Below, one piece after another: positions 35,932-46,854 of a stretch of DNA of 48,810 nucleotides. Within the stretch, counting starts at the first letter, position 1. Each line of letters begins with the position of its first letter. The notes under the pieces are model-generated. The model had not been told where the DNA came from. It saw only the letters and a list, made by a program, of their open reading frames with translations, and searched no databases. A program made the position numbers and the translations under genes. The stretch spans positions 1 to 48,810 of the forward strand of contig CAILNT010000020.1 in assembly GCA_903835655.1 (NCBI GenBank), in the 5' to 3' direction. Origin of the DNA: an uncultured Pseudomonadota bacterium. Lineage in GTDB: Bacteria > Pseudomonadota > Gammaproteobacteria > Burkholderiales > Thiobacillaceae.

Positions 35932-36053
35932 CATCGTGACCACGCTGAAGCGTGGGAACCAGCCGGAACGATGCTTACCGCCCGGAGCTGGCCGAACCCG
36001 CCTGCGACCGGGGCTCGCCCCGGTTCGCAGCCCAAGAGAAACCCCGCTGCGGA

Positions 36054-36154
36054 TTTTTTGTAGCGCGGGCACTGCGGTTTGACTTCTTCACTACCGCGAG
36101 GTCGCGTCCCATGGTCTGTTTTTTGTAGCGCAGGCTTCCAGCCTGCGGTTTGAC
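36054..36154. repeat. TTTTTTGTAGCGC...GCGGTTTGAC repeat pair
   Basis: The copy at 36119-36154 has a perfect 8-bp stem CGCAGGCT/AGCCTGCG with loop TCC. The copy at 36054-36083 shares both ends (TTTTTTGTAGCGC and TGCGGTTTGAC) but has lost most of the stem. The related GTAGCGCCGGCGCC element at 35903-35926 is a third variant. This is a dispersed betaproteobacterial-type palindrome. Confidence 0.6.
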
Positions 36155-36235
36155 CCCACCGGCCAACGCCCAGCCGGCGGTAACACCGCCCCACCAATCA
36201 AAGGGAATCGGCTCACGCGATTGCCGATGCTCCCC

Positions 36236-36883
36236 TCAGAACGGCGCCGCGCTGCGGAAGGTGAGCGGCTCGCCGCTCACAGGATGCGCCAGACAGAGTT
36301 CGCAAGCGTGCAGCAACAAACGCCCGGCGCGAGCTTGTGCCGCGGGCGAAGCGTAGAGAGTGTCGCCCACGATGGGATGGCCGATCGCTTGCAGGTGCAC
36401 GCGCAACTGGTGGGATCGCCCGGTGACCGGCTCCAGATCCACGCGCGTGGCGAGTGCGCCGCCCAGTTCGAAGCTCGGGTGGGGGCGCCAGCGGGTGAGG
36501 CTGGACTTGCCGGCCAGATGGTCGACGATATGCAGCGGCCGGTTCGGCCAGTCCAGGTTCAGCGGCAGGTCGACCAGGCCCCAGCCGTCTTCGGTGACCG
36601 GCGCCGCCTCCAGCGCACCATCGACCACGGCGACGTAGCGCTTGTGCACTTCGCGCGCGGCGAAAGCGCGATTGAGCGCGCGTTGCGCCTCGATCCCGCG
36701 CGCCAGCAGCATGATCCCGGAGGTATCAAAATCCAGGCGGTGCACGACCAGCGCATCGGGCCAAAGTGCCTGGACTCGCGCCGAGAGGCAATCCTGCTTC
36801 TCCGGGCCGCGGCCGGGCACGGCCAACAGGCCGCTGGGTTTGATACAGACGAGAAGAGCGCGGTCCTGGTAGAGAATTTCCAT
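36236..36883 (-). CDS. rluA: RluA family pseudouridine synthase
   Basis: A 215-residue enzyme converting uridine to pseudouridine. The catalytic Asp is in VHRLDFDTSGI; GLVDLPLNLDWPNRP, VTGRSHQLRVH, GHPIVGD and YASPAAQA closely follow E. coli RluA, which modifies 23S rRNA U746 and tRNA U32. No S4 domain is present, again as in RluA. The ATG at 36883 is chosen by homology (MEILYQDRALLV); an upstream TTG would add 11 residues. No good ribosome binding site is visible. Divergent from glyA. Confidence 0.88.
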   Translation of the reverse strand: MEILYQDRALLVCIKPSGLLAVPGRGPEKQDCLSARVQALWPDALVVHRLDFDTSGIMLLARGIEAQRALNRAFAAREVHKRYVAVVDGALEAAPVTEDGWGLVDLPLNLDWPNRPLHIVDHLAGKSSLTRWRPHPSFELGGALATRVDLEPVTGRSHQLRVHLQAIGHPIVGDTLYASPAAQARAGRLLLHACELCLAHPVSGEPLTFRSAAPF

Positions 36884-37002
36884 CGCGGAAGGCAAAAGGT
36901 GGGGGCGGGTCGGCAATGATGCACGCTGCGCGCCGTTTCCTCCATATCGACGTCCAGCATGGGTAAAATCCAGCTCCCTTGCGTTTTTCAGGTGCCTGTC
37001 CC

Positions 37003-38262
37003 ATGTTCTCAGCTGCCCAGACTCTTAGCCAGACCGATCCAGAACTCTGGTCCGCCATCCAGAGCGAATCCCTGCGCCAGGAAGCGCATATCGAGCTCAT
37101 CGCCTCGGAGAATTACACCAGCCCCGCGGTCATGCAGGCACAAGGCTCGGTACTGACCAACAAGTATGCGGAAGGCTATCCGGGCAAGCGTTACTACGGC
37201 GGCTGCGAATGGGTGGATGTCGCCGAGCAGTTGGCGATCGACCGGGTGAAGAAGCTGTTCGGAGCGGATACACCCAACTACGCCGCCAACGTCCAGCCCA
37301 ACTCCGGCTCGCAGGCTAATCAGGCCGTCCTGATGGCTTTCTGCAAACCTGGCGACACCATCATGGGCATGAGCCTGGCCGAAGGCGGCCACCTCACCCA
37401 CGGCATGAAGCTGAATATGTCCGGCAAGTGGTTCAACGTGGTGGCCTACGGTCTCAACGCCCAGGAGGAAATCGACTACGACGCGATGGAAGCCCGCGCC
37501 CGGGAGCACAAGCCGCGCCTGATCATCGCCGGTGCCTCCGCCTATGCGCTGCGCATCGACTTCGCCCGCTTCGCCCGCGTGGCCCGCGAAATCGGCGCCA
37601 TCTTCATGGTAGACATGGCGCACTACGCCGGCCTCATCGCCGCCGGCGTCTACCCCAACCCGGTGCCGCACGCCGACGTGGTCACCTCCACCACCCACAA
37701 GACCCTGCGCGGCCCGCGCGGCGGCATCATCCTGATGAAAGCCGAGCACGAGAAGGCGATCAATTCCGCCATCTTCCCCGGCCTGCAAGGCGGCCCGCTG
37801 ATGCACGTCATCGCCGGCAAGGCCGTGGCCTTCAAGGAAGCGGGAACTCGGGAATTCAAACACTACCAGGAGCAGGTGCTGGCGAATGCTCTGGTGATGT
37901 GCAAGGTGCTCTCCGGGCGTGGCCTGCGTATCGTCTCCGGGCGCACCGAGTCGCATCTATTCCTGGTGGACTTGCAAGCCAAGAACCTCACCGGCCGTGA
38001 CGCCGAAGCCGCCCTGGGCCGCGCCCACATCACGGTGAACAAGAACGCCATCCCCAACGATCCGCAGAAACCCTTCGTCACCAGCGGCATCCGCATCGGT
38101 ACCCCGGCCATGACCACGCGCGGCTTCATGGAGCTGGAAGCCGAGAAACTGGCCCATCTGGTCGCGGACGTGCTCGACGCACCCGAGGACGAGGCCGTGA
38201 CCACACGCGTGAAGGCCGAGGTCGCAAAGCTGACGGCGGCGTTCCCGGTGTATGGCAAATGA
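37003..38262 (+). CDS. glyA: Serine hydroxymethyltransferase
   Basis: A 419-residue PLP enzyme that converts serine and tetrahydrofolate to glycine and 5,10-methylene-tetrahydrofolate, the main source of one-carbon units. Motifs: [30 protein letters not shown], and the PLP lysine in [16 protein letters not shown]. The start ATG at 37003 follows family homology; the frame is open a little further upstream. It precedes nrdR and ribD, a usual betaproteobacterial order. Confidence 0.97.
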   Translation: MFSAAQTLSQTDPELWSAIQSESLRQEAHIELIASENYTSPAVMQAQGSVLTNKYAEGYPGKRYYGGCEWVDVAEQLAIDRVKKLFGADTPNYAANVQPNSGSQANQAVLMAFCKPGDTIMGMSLAEGGHLTHGMKLNMSGKWFNVVAYGLNAQEEIDYDAMEARAREHKPRLIIAGASAYALRIDFARFARVAREIGAIFMVDMAHYAGLIAAGVYPNPVPHADVVTSTTHKTLRGPRGGIILMKAEHEKAINSAIFPGLQGGPLMHVIAGKAVAFKEAGTREFKHYQEQVLANALVMCKVLSGRGLRIVSGRTESHLFLVDLQAKNLTGRDAEAALGRAHITVNKNAIPNDPQKPFVTSGIRIGTPAMTTRGFMELEAEKLAHLVADVLDAPEDEAVTTRVKAEVAKLTAAFPVYGK

Positions 38263-38317
38263 ATAGGGCGAGTCGCCAGTCGCCTCGGCCCCTCGCTCCG
38301 GTTTCCTTGCCAAGCAC

Positions 38318-38785
38318 ATGAAATGCCCTTTCTGTGGTGCCAGCGACACCCAGGTGGTGGAGACCCGACTGGTCGAGGACGGGCTGTCCGTGCGCCGTCG
38401 CCGCCGCTGCGTCGGCTGCGACAAGCGCTTCACCACGTTTGAGAATGCCGACGTGCGTCTGCCCCAGGTGGTCAAGGGCAACGGCATGCGCGAGGAGTTC
38501 TCCGAGGCCAAGTTGCGCGAAGGTTTTCGCCGCGCCCTGCACAAACGTCCCGTTTCCGCCGATCTGGTGGACGAGGCCGTCGCCCGCATCCGCCAGAAAC
38601 TCCTGACCCGCGGCGAGCGGGAACTTCCCTCGCGAGAAGTGGGCGAGATGGTCATGGACGCGCTCTACTGCCTCGACAAGGTTGCCTATATCCGCTTCGC
38701 TTCGATCTATCGCAGCTTCCAGGGCGTGGACGACTTCCGCGACGTGATCAGTCGCATCCGTGAAGGTGGCAAGCTCGATGAGTAA
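38318..38785 (+). CDS. nrdR: Transcriptional repressor NrdR
   Basis: A 155-residue regulator of ribonucleotide reductase genes. The N-terminal zinc ribbon has CPFCG and [12 protein letters not shown]; residues about 49-140 form the ATP-cone that senses ATP/dATP ([24 protein letters not shown]). The closing [18 protein letters not shown] is typical. Its 3' end overlaps ribD by 8 bases, so the two are translationally linked. Confidence 0.97.
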   Translation: MKCPFCGASDTQVVETRLVEDGLSVRRRRRCVGCDKRFTTFENADVRLPQVVKGNGMREEFSEAKLREGFRRALHKRPVSADLVDEAVARIRQKLLTRGERELPSREVGEMVMDALYCLDKVAYIRFASIYRSFQGVDDFRDVISRIREGGKLDE

Positions 38786-39872
38786 TTTCAGCGCCGCCGA
38801 CCACGCCCACATGGCGCAGGCCCTGCGCCTGGCCGAACGCGGGCTGTACACCACGACGCCGAACCCGCGCGTCGGCTGCGTCCTGGTGAATGAAGACGCC
38901 GTCGTGGGAGAGGGCTGGCACGCGCGCGCAGGCGAACCCCATGCCGAGGTGTATGCGCTGCGCGCAGCGGGCCTGCTGGCGCGCGGCGCTACCGCCTATG
39001 TCACGCTTGAGCCTTGCAGCCATCATGGCCGCACCCCGCCTTGCGCCACCGCCCTGATCGACGCCGGCGTGGCGCGCGTGGTGGCGGCGATGCGCGACCC
39101 GAATCCGCAAGTCGCGGGTGCCGGCATCAGCCTCTTGACGTTGGCCGGTATCCAGGTCGAGGTCGGCTTGCTGGAAGCACTGGCACGCGAACTCAACCCG
39201 GGATTCGTCGCCCGCATGACGCGCGGCCGGCCCTGGCTGCGGCTCAAAACCGCCTCCAGCCTGGACGGCGGCACCGCGCTCGGCAACGGCGTATCGAAGT
39301 GGATCACGGGCCCGCACGCGCGCGCCGACGTGCAAGCCTGGCGTGCCCGCGCCTGTGCCATCCTGACCGGAGTGGGCACCGTCCTGGCGGACGACCCGAG
39401 GATGAACGTGCGCGACATCGACACCCCCAGGCAACCACTGAAGATCGTCGTCGACAGTCATTTGCGCACCCCGCCCACGGCGCAGATCCTGCACGGCCGC
39501 AGCCTGATCGTCTGCGCCCTGGACGACGCGGTGCGGCGCGCCGCGCTCGAGGCCGCGGGCGCGGAAGTGCTCTGCATTCCCGGGCCGAACGGGCGCGTGG
39601 GCCTGTCCGCCCTGATCGGCGTCCTCGCCCAGCGCGGCCTCAACGAAATTCACGTCGAAGCCGGTGCCACCCTCAACGGCGCGTTGCTCGACGCCGGCCT
39701 GGTGGACGAGTGGATCGCCTACCTGGCTCCGGTGGTTCTGGGCGATACCGCGCGCGGCGTGTTCTCCCTGCCGCCGCTTACTGACATGGCCGGGCGCCCG
39801 GCCTTCAGCCTTCACGACAGCCGCCAGGTCGGCTGCGATCTGCGCCTGAGCCTGCGCCCGGTGACGGGGTAG
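38778..39872 (+). CDS. ribD: Riboflavin biosynthesis deaminase/reductase
   Basis: A 364-residue bifunctional enzyme for steps two and three of riboflavin synthesis. The N-terminal deaminase (about 1-145) has zinc ligands in PHAEVYAL and [14 protein letters not shown]; the C-terminal NADPH-dependent reductase (about 150-364) has [32 protein letters not shown] and [12 protein letters not shown]. The ATG at 38778 lies within the last codons of nrdR. No other rib gene follows in the window. Confidence 0.96.
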   Translation: MSNFSAADHAHMAQALRLAERGLYTTTPNPRVGCVLVNEDAVVGEGWHARAGEPHAEVYALRAAGLLARGATAYVTLEPCSHHGRTPPCATALIDAGVARVVAAMRDPNPQVAGAGISLLTLAGIQVEVGLLEALARELNPGFVARMTRGRPWLRLKTASSLDGGTALGNGVSKWITGPHARADVQAWRARACAILTGVGTVLADDPRMNVRDIDTPRQPLKIVVDSHLRTPPTAQILHGRSLIVCALDDAVRRAALEAAGAEVLCIPGPNGRVGLSALIGVLAQRGLNEIHVEAGATLNGALLDAGLVDEWIAYLAPVVLGDTARGVFSLPPLTDMAGRPAFSLHDSRQVGCDLRLSLRPVTG

Positions 39873-39976
39873 CGGCCTGCCTCGGGGGCGGCTCAGACGA
39901 CTTTCCCGAGCCGGGGGTAGAGCTCTGTTCGGGGTCGCGAGGTATGCTCGAGGCCGCCCGGCTCCACTACATCCCC

Positions 39977-40321
39977 ATGAACACGACCCTGCTGCAAACC
40001 TCCGCCCTGCTGATACTCTCCAACCTGTTCATGACCGTGGCCTGGTACGCCCACCTGAAGAACCTGAGTGAACACGCTTGGTGGGTGGCCGCCCTGGCAA
40101 GCTGGGGGGTGGCGCTGTTCGAATACCTGTTGCAGGTTCCGGCTAACCGCATCGGCTTTACCCTGCTCACCTTGCCGCAGCTGAAGATCATGCAGGAGGT
40201 CATCACACTGACCGTGTTCGTGCCGTTCTCGGTGTATTACATGAAAGAGTCCCTGTCCTGGAATTACCTGTGGGCAGGGCTTTGCCTGATGGGCGCGGTC
40301 TATTTCATCTTCAAAGGCTGA
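39977..40321 (+). CDS. DMT-like small membrane protein (DUF486)
   Basis: A 114-residue protein with four transmembrane helices (about 8-26, 33-52, 68-86, 93-112). It matches the DUF486 family: SNLFMTVAWYAHLK, LASWGVALFEYLLQVPANRIG, LKIMQEVITLTVFVPFSVYYMKE, ending AVYFIFKG. Members are related to drug/metabolite transporters but their substrate is unknown. The ATG at 39977 is chosen from the family start; an in-frame ATG at 39944 would add 11 residues. Its 3' end overlaps the convergent CopD-like gene by 11 bases. Confidence 0.88.
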   Translation: MNTTLLQTSALLILSNLFMTVAWYAHLKNLSEHAWWVAALASWGVALFEYLLQVPANRIGFTLLTLPQLKIMQEVITLTVFVPFSVYYMKESLSWNYLWAGLCLMGAVYFIFKG

Positions 40322-40775
40322 TGCCCGGCAGGAGGAATGCCGCCGCGATGCAGGTCAGGCCCAGGGTCAGGTTGATGCCGACCAACACCCGGATGCGGTT
40401 CAACGCCGCCGCCGCCGCCGGCCAGTCACCCGCCGCGACGCCGCGTTTCAACGCTGCATAAGGCTGAAAGAAGAGGTAGGCATAGATCGCGGCCATGAGG
40501 TAACCGATGCCCAGCATGATATGCACATGCGGCGGCACGACGGCCATGCCGCCGCGCTGCAGGATCATCCATTGGCCGGAGATCAGCAGCACGAGCACCA
40601 TGCCCCAGACCCAGGGGAAGAAACGCCCGAACACGCCGCGCCACAGCGCCAGCCTTTGTGGCGGTTCGAGAACGGCCAGGGCGGCCGGACGCAAGCACTG
40701 GTGCGCGAAGAACATTCCGCCGACCCAGATGATGCTGGCCAGGACGTGAAGGAAAGTGAGCGAGGGAGGCAACAT
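40311..40775 (-). CDS. CopD-like membrane protein
   Basis: A 154-residue protein with four transmembrane helices. LTFLHVLASIIWVGGMFFA is the typical start of CopD-domain proteins, with a conserved His and Trp in helix 1; later GMVLVLLISGQWMIL and HIMLGIGYLMAAIYAYLFFQPY follow. CopD proteins are linked to copper resistance, but small stand-alone members are not well defined. AGGAG lies 8 bases before the ATG at 40775. Divergent from glmU. Confidence 0.85.
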   Translation of the reverse strand: MLPPSLTFLHVLASIIWVGGMFFAHQCLRPAALAVLEPPQRLALWRGVFGRFFPWVWGMVLVLLISGQWMILQRGGMAVVPPHVHIMLGIGYLMAAIYAYLFFQPYAALKRGVAAGDWPAAAAALNRIRVLVGINLTLGLTCIAAAFLLPGISL

Positions 40776-40877
40776 GAACGGCTCCTGAAGAAATCCTGCC
40801 TTGATCTTACGCCGTGCTAGCCTCTTGTTCCGGCCATGGACGTCGATGTTTTTCTCAATAAGGCCATGGCCGCTGTT

Positions 40878-40883
40878 TATACT
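40878..40883 (+). promoter_or_regulatory. Candidate -10 box of glmUS promoter
   Basis: TATACT lies 31 bases before the glmU ATG (40914), in the spacer divergent to the CopD-like gene. No convincing -35 box at 16-18 bases. Confidence 0.35.
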
Positions 40884-40913
40884 TACGCCGATTTTGCCGC
40901 CGGTATCCGCCCC

Positions 40914-42290
40914 ATGAGTACACCACTGAATGTCGTCATCCTCGCCGCAGGACGCGGCACGAGGATGAAATCCGATCTGCCCAAGGTGCTGCACCCGCTC
41001 GCCGGTATGCCGCTGCTGGGCCACGTGCTTGCCGCCGCCGACACCCTGTGTCCGCAGAAGATTTGCGTGGTCTACGGCCACGGTGGCGAGACCTTGCCTC
41101 AAGCCATCGCCAGGCCAGATATCGCCTGGGCGAAGCAGGAGCCGCAACTGGGTACGGGACACGCCGTGCAGCAGGCGCTGCCGCACCTCGACCCGGAAGC
41201 GGTCTGCCTGATCCTCTATGGCGATGTACCGCTGACCCGGCCGGAGACGCTGCGGGAAATGACCCTGATCGCCCGCGGGGGGGCGATCGCCCTGCTCACC
41301 GTGCACCTGGCCAACCCCGCCGGTTATGGTCGCATCGTGCGCAATGGGCGCGGCCAGGTGGAGCGTATCGTCGAGCACAAGGACGCCGCACCCGAGGAGC
41401 GGATGATCGACGAAGTGAACACCGGCATCCTCTGCCTTCCCACGGCCAAGCTGGCCGGCTGGTTGGCGCGCCTGTCCAACGACAATGCCCAGGGCGAGTA
41501 TTACCTGACCGATGTGATCGGCATGGCCGCCAGTGAAGGCGAGCAGGTGATTCCCTGTCACCCGGCGACCGAGTGGGAAGTACTGGGAGTGAACAGCCGC
41601 CAGCAACTGGCGCAACTGGAGCGCGATTACCAGCGCACCGTGGCCGAGACGCTGATGGAGCAGGGAGTGACGCTGATCGACCCGGCTCGCATCGACGTGC
41701 GCGGCAGCCTGGACTGCGGCCGCGACGTGCTGATCGACGTCAATTGCGTGTTCGAGGGACGCGTCGTTCTCGGCGACGCCGTGAAGATCGGCGCCAACTG
41801 CGTTTTGAAGAATGTCAGCCTGGCAGCCGGCGTGCAGCTGCAACCGTTCTGCCACCTCGACGGCGCGAAGGTCGGCGCGGATGCGCGCATCGGCCCGTTC
41901 AGCCGCCTGCGTCCCGGCACCGAGCTGGCGGAAGAAACCCACATCGGCAACTTCGTCGAGATCAAGAACAGCCAGGTCGGCTTCAATTCCAAGATCAATC
42001 ACCTGTCCTACGTCGGCGACGCCACGGTGGGGCAGCGCGTCAACATCGGCGCCGGCACCATCACCTGCAACTACGACGGCGCCAACAAGCACCGCACGGT
42101 GATCGAAGACGAGGCCTTCATCGGCTCCGACACGCAGCTGGTGGCCCCGGTCACCGTCGGCCGCGGCGCCACGCTAGGCGCGGGCACCACGTTAACGCGC
42201 GACGCGCCGGCCGGGCAACTGACCCTGTCACGCGCCAAACAGGTCACCCTTCCCGGCTGGCAGCGGCCGGTAAAAAAATCGGAGAAATAA
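40914..42290 (+). CDS. glmU: Bifunctional UDP-GlcNAc pyrophosphorylase/GlcN-1-P acetyltransferase
   Basis: A 458-residue enzyme that makes UDP-N-acetylglucosamine for peptidoglycan and lipopolysaccharide. The N-terminal uridyltransferase (about 1-230) starts [23 protein letters not shown]; the C-terminal left-handed beta helix (about 250-450) has hexapeptide repeats, [31 protein letters not shown] and [18 protein letters not shown]. The start is fixed by family homology; a longer open frame runs into the promoter region. glmS begins 2 bases after its stop, so the two form an operon for amino-sugar supply. Confidence 0.97.
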   Translation: MSTPLNVVILAAGRGTRMKSDLPKVLHPLAGMPLLGHVLAAADTLCPQKICVVYGHGGETLPQAIARPDIAWAKQEPQLGTGHAVQQALPHLDPEAVCLILYGDVPLTRPETLREMTLIARGGAIALLTVHLANPAGYGRIVRNGRGQVERIVEHKDAAPEERMIDEVNTGILCLPTAKLAGWLARLSNDNAQGEYYLTDVIGMAASEGEQVIPCHPATEWEVLGVNSRQQLAQLERDYQRTVAETLMEQGVTLIDPARIDVRGSLDCGRDVLIDVNCVFEGRVVLGDAVKIGANCVLKNVSLAAGVQLQPFCHLDGAKVGADARIGPFSRLRPGTELAEETHIGNFVEIKNSQVGFNSKINHLSYVGDATVGQRVNIGAGTITCNYDGANKHRTVIEDEAFIGSDTQLVAPVTVGRGATLGAGTTLTRDAPAGQLTLSRAKQVTLPGWQRPVKKSEK

Positions 42291-42292
42291 CC

Positions 42293-44119
<1,827 letters not shown>

Positions 44120-44198
44120 TACGGTTTTCAGTCGGCGGCGCCGCATCCTGGTCCGGCGTGCCCTTGCTGCGAACTGCAAACCATCTATCGGAGTTCCT

Positions 44199-44963
44199 AT
44201 GGCCGTGATCGCGGTTTTCAACCAGAAGGGCGGGGTCGGCAAGACCACCACCACACTCAATGTCGCCGCCTCGCTGGCGCAGCTGGAGCGCAAGCCGCTG
44301 GTCATCGACCTCGATCCGCAGGCCCACGTCAGCCTGGCGCTGGGCGTGAAGCACCTGCCCGGAAACGCTAGCGCCGCGGCCTTTTTCCGTGACCAGACGC
44401 CACTGGACCGCCTCACCCGCCGCCTAGACAATGGCCTGCGCCTGGTTCCCGGACATGCCGACCTATCGAAGATCGACAGCATGCTCGCCTCCGCCCCCGG
44501 CGTGGCCGGCACGCTGAAGCGAGGGCTGGATGCGGCCCTGGCCTGGGACGACAACCCCATCCTGATCGACTGCGCCCCGTCCCTGGGCGTGCTCTCGCTC
44601 AACGCCCTGTGCGCCGCGGATCGCGTGCTGATCCCGGTCACCGCCGACTTTCTCGCCATGCAGGGCTTGAGCCGACTAGACCTAGCCATCGGCGTCCTGG
44701 AAAAGGCGCTCAAACGGCGTATCGAGCGACGCGTGGTGTTCACCCGTTTCGATGAAGCCCGCGCGCTCTGCCGCGAGTCGCTGGCCACCTTGAAGGCACG
44801 CTATGGCGAGGCCTTGTGTGACACCCGGATCTGTGACGACCCGGCCCTTTCCGAGAGCCCGGCGCACGGCATGGACATCTTCGCCTACGCCGGTGACAGT
44901 CCCGGCGCGCACGACTATCGCCTGCTGACCATGGAACTCCTGTCGAAGGGATTCTTCTCGTAG
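44199..44963 (+). CDS. ParA-like P-loop ATPase
   Basis: A 254-residue deviant-Walker ATPase. Walker A is FNQKGGVGKTTTT with the signature first lysine, the A' region is LVIDLDPQAHVSLALGV, and IDCAPSLGVLSLNAL and PVTADFLAMQGLSRL follow. Such proteins position chromosomes, plasmids or protein complexes. No parB or parS-like partner is adjacent, so it is an orphan family member rather than the main segregation ParA. It lies 79 bases after glmS and 15 bases before bioA. Confidence 0.88.
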   Translation: MAVIAVFNQKGGVGKTTTTLNVAASLAQLERKPLVIDLDPQAHVSLALGVKHLPGNASAAAFFRDQTPLDRLTRRLDNGLRLVPGHADLSKIDSMLASAPGVAGTLKRGLDAALAWDDNPILIDCAPSLGVLSLNALCAADRVLIPVTADFLAMQGLSRLDLAIGVLEKALKRRIERRVVFTRFDEARALCRESLATLKARYGEALCDTRICDDPALSESPAHGMDIFAYAGDSPGAHDYRLLTMELLSKGFFS

Positions 44964-44978
44964 GACGCCGGCTTGCCG

Positions 44979-46280
44979 ATGAACGACTGGCTTGCACGCA
45001 CCCTAGCCTGCGTCTGGCACCCTTGCACCCAGATGAAGCATCTGGAGCGCACGCCGCCTCTGGCGATCGCGCGCGGCGAAGGGCCCTGGCTGATCGACCC
45101 GGACGGGCGGCGCTACTTCGACGCCATCTCCTCCTGGTGGGTCAACCTCTTCGGTCACGCCAACCCGCGCATCAACGCCGCCCTGATCGACCAGTTGTCG
45201 CGCATCGAACACGTGATGCTGGCCGGCTGTACCCACGCCCCGGTGGTGGAACTGTCCGAACGCCTTGCCCAGCTCACCGGCCTCTCCCACGCCTTCTACG
45301 GCTCCGATGGCGCGTCCGCCACCGAAATCGCCCTGAAGATGAGCTTCCACTTCTGGCGCAACCACGGTCGCGCCGGAAAAACCGGTTTCGTATCGCTCAA
45401 GAACGGCTACCACGGCGAGACCCTGGGCGCCTTGTCGGTCACCGACGTGGCCCTGTTCAAGGACACCTACGCGCCGCTGCTACGCCTGAGCCACCAGGTG
45501 AAGAGCCCGGATTCCCGCTTGAGCTGGGTGGGTGAATCGGCCGAGGCCTACGCCTTGCGCGCGTGCGCCGACCTGGAAGCCTATCTGGCCGAAAACGCGG
45601 ACACCACGGCGGCGCTGATCCTGGAGCCACTGGTGCAGGGTGCGGCCGGCATGGCCATGTATCCGCCAGCGTACCTCACACGGGCGCGCGCACTCTGCGA
45701 CCACTACCAGATACATCTGATCGCCGACGAGATCGCCGTCGGTTTCGGCCGCACCGGCACGATGTTCGCCTGCGAGCAAGCGGGCGCTAAAGTATCCGAC
45801 ATCGCCGACTTCCTCTGCCTGTCGAAGGGCATCACCGGTGGCTATTTGCCCTTGTCCTGCGTACTCACCACGGAGGCTGTCTACGCCGCGTTCTACGACG
45901 ACGCCACTGCGCGCGGTTTCCTGCACTCGCATTCCTACACCGGAAATCCACTCGCCTGCCGCGCGGCCCTGGCGGTGCTGGATATCTTCGAGGACGACGC
46001 GGTGATCGCGGCCAACCGAAAGAAAGCCGCGCGGTTCACCGAACGGCTGGCGGAGGTCGCCGCCCATCCGAGGGTGCGCCACTTTCGCCACACCGGCATG
46101 ATCTGGGCCTTCGACGTGGCCGATGCGCCGCCGGGCTTCTCCGCCAAATTTCACCTACGCGCACTGGAGCGGGGCGTGTTCATCCGCCCGATCGGCGCAA
46201 CCGTGTATTTCATGCCACCCTACGTCATCGAAGAACCCGAGATGAGCCTGCTGGCGCAAACTACGCTGGACTGCCTCTAG
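44979..46280 (+). CDS. bioA: Adenosylmethionine-8-amino-7-oxononanoate aminotransferase
   Basis: A 433-residue PLP enzyme of biotin synthesis that uses S-adenosylmethionine as amino donor to make 7,8-diaminopelargonate. Blocks: VWHPCTQMKHLERTPPL, DAISSWWVNLFGHANPRIN, LAGCTHAPVVELSERL, YHGETLGALSVTD, IADEIAVGFGRTGTMFACE and the PLP lysine in LSKGITGGYLPLS. The ATG at 44979 is preferred to the TTG at 44973. The TAG stop (46278-46280) lies within the CTAG that flanks a MITE-like element, so the insertion kept the reading frame end intact. Other bio genes are not in the window. Confidence 0.95.
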   Translation: MNDWLARTLACVWHPCTQMKHLERTPPLAIARGEGPWLIDPDGRRYFDAISSWWVNLFGHANPRINAALIDQLSRIEHVMLAGCTHAPVVELSERLAQLTGLSHAFYGSDGASATEIALKMSFHFWRNHGRAGKTGFVSLKNGYHGETLGALSVTDVALFKDTYAPLLRLSHQVKSPDSRLSWVGESAEAYALRACADLEAYLAENADTTAALILEPLVQGAAGMAMYPPAYLTRARALCDHYQIHLIADEIAVGFGRTGTMFACEQAGAKVSDIADFLCLSKGITGGYLPLSCVLTTEAVYAAFYDDATARGFLHSHSYTGNPLACRAALAVLDIFEDDAVIAANRKKAARFTERLAEVAAHPRVRHFRHTGMIWAFDVADAPPGFSAKFHLRALERGVFIRPIGATVYFMPPYVIEEPEMSLLAQTTLDCL

Positions 46281-46394
46281 GGAACTACTGATTTATTCAG
46301 TTCCGTTCATGGTTAGACTGGCACACCCCGCACGAAATCAATGGGTTGCCGTTCATCCTGGGCTTGTCTAAGAGTGTAATCAGCTGTTCCCTAG
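46277..46394. mobile_element. MITE-like element, probably IS5-type
   Basis: About 110 bases bounded by inverted ends: GGAACTACTGATT (46281-46293) on the left and the reverse complement of GGAACAGCTGATT on the right (46378-46390), 11 of 13 matching. Both ends are flanked by CTAG (46277-46280, 46391-46394), the kind of 4-base target duplication made by IS5-family transposases. The interior has no coding capacity. It contains a repeated CCGTTCAT (46312, 46349). The bioA stop codon falls in the left CTAG. The assignment rests on structure only. Confidence 0.55.
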
Positions 46395-46421
46395 CGCGTC
46401 CCTGTTACTTTGGAGTATTTC

Positions 46422-46853
46422 ATGTCCCGCCCCTCCCTCTTGATCCTGCTGGTCCTGTTTTCCAGCGCTCTTTGCGCCGCCAAGCCGACTCCGGATCAAC
46501 GCGCGCCGCTACGACTCAAGGCCCAGGAAAAAGCGCAGATCCATGCGGAGATGCGCATGTTCCTGAGCGTCACCCAGAAGATCGTGGCCGGCGTCGCCGC
46601 CAATGACATGAAGGCGGTGGCTGCGGCCGCGCACGAGGCCGGCATGGCATCCGCCGGCGATATGCCCGACAGCGTGCGCGTCAAGCTGCCCCTGCCTTTC
46701 AAGCAACTCGGCCACGCGACCCATATGGCCTTCGACGACCTGGCGCGCGACGCGGAGAGCCTGGGCGACGCCAATCAAGCGCTGAAGCAACTCGGGCAGG
46801 CGTTGGACCGCTGTGTCGCCTGCCATGCGATCTACCGTATCGAAACCCGCTGA
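46422..46853 (+). CDS. Secreted class II-type cytochrome c
   Basis: A 143-residue periplasmic haem protein. A signal peptide (LLILLVLFSSALCAA) is followed by a mostly helical domain; the single haem-binding CVACH lies near the C-terminus (C131, C134, H135), the layout of class II (cytochrome c'-type) proteins. A GGAG site 8 bases upstream supports the ATG at 46422. Electron transfer or small-gas binding is likely; the partner is unknown. The queD-like gene begins one base after its stop. The upstream spacer is occupied by the MITE-like element, so its promoter may be within or altered by it. Confidence 0.85.
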   Translation: MSRPSLLILLVLFSSALCAAKPTPDQRAPLRLKAQEKAQIHAEMRMFLSVTQKIVAGVAANDMKAVAAAAHEAGMASAGDMPDSVRVKLPLPFKQLGHATHMAFDDLARDAESLGDANQALKQLGQALDRCVACHAIYRIETR

Positions 46854-46854
46854 C

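Larger units (their letters stand above)
35836..36052. repeat. Two copies of a 53-bp palindromic repeat
   Basis: Copies at 35836-35888 and 36001-36052 differ by one deletion and one substitution. The first contains a perfect 12-bp stem TGCGGACCGGGG/CCCCGGTCCGCA with loop CTCG (35838-35865); the second has the same hairpin with a one-base bulge. Each is followed by CCCAAGAGAAACCCCGCTGCGG. In the first copy this tail forms the terminator stem; in the second the right arm is lost. Confidence 0.8.
35821..36235. other. Repeat-rich gap after groEL, no gene
   Basis: This 415-base gap between groEL and the convergent rluA holds the groEL terminator, two copies of a 53-base palindromic repeat and three variants of a GTAGCGC-type palindrome (entered separately). 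Open frames in it are low-complexity translations of the repeats. The last 60 bases before rluA show nothing recognisable. Confidence 0.6.

Noticed and set aside
35821..36235. Small open frames in the repeat-rich gap after groEL
   Set aside because: They are translations of palindromic repeats, without ribosome binding sites or conserved motifs.
40776..42092. Long minus-strand open frame antisense to glmU, continuous with the CopD-like gene
   Set aside because: Only the part from 40775 down has a ribosome binding site and family similarity; the rest is the glmU shadow.
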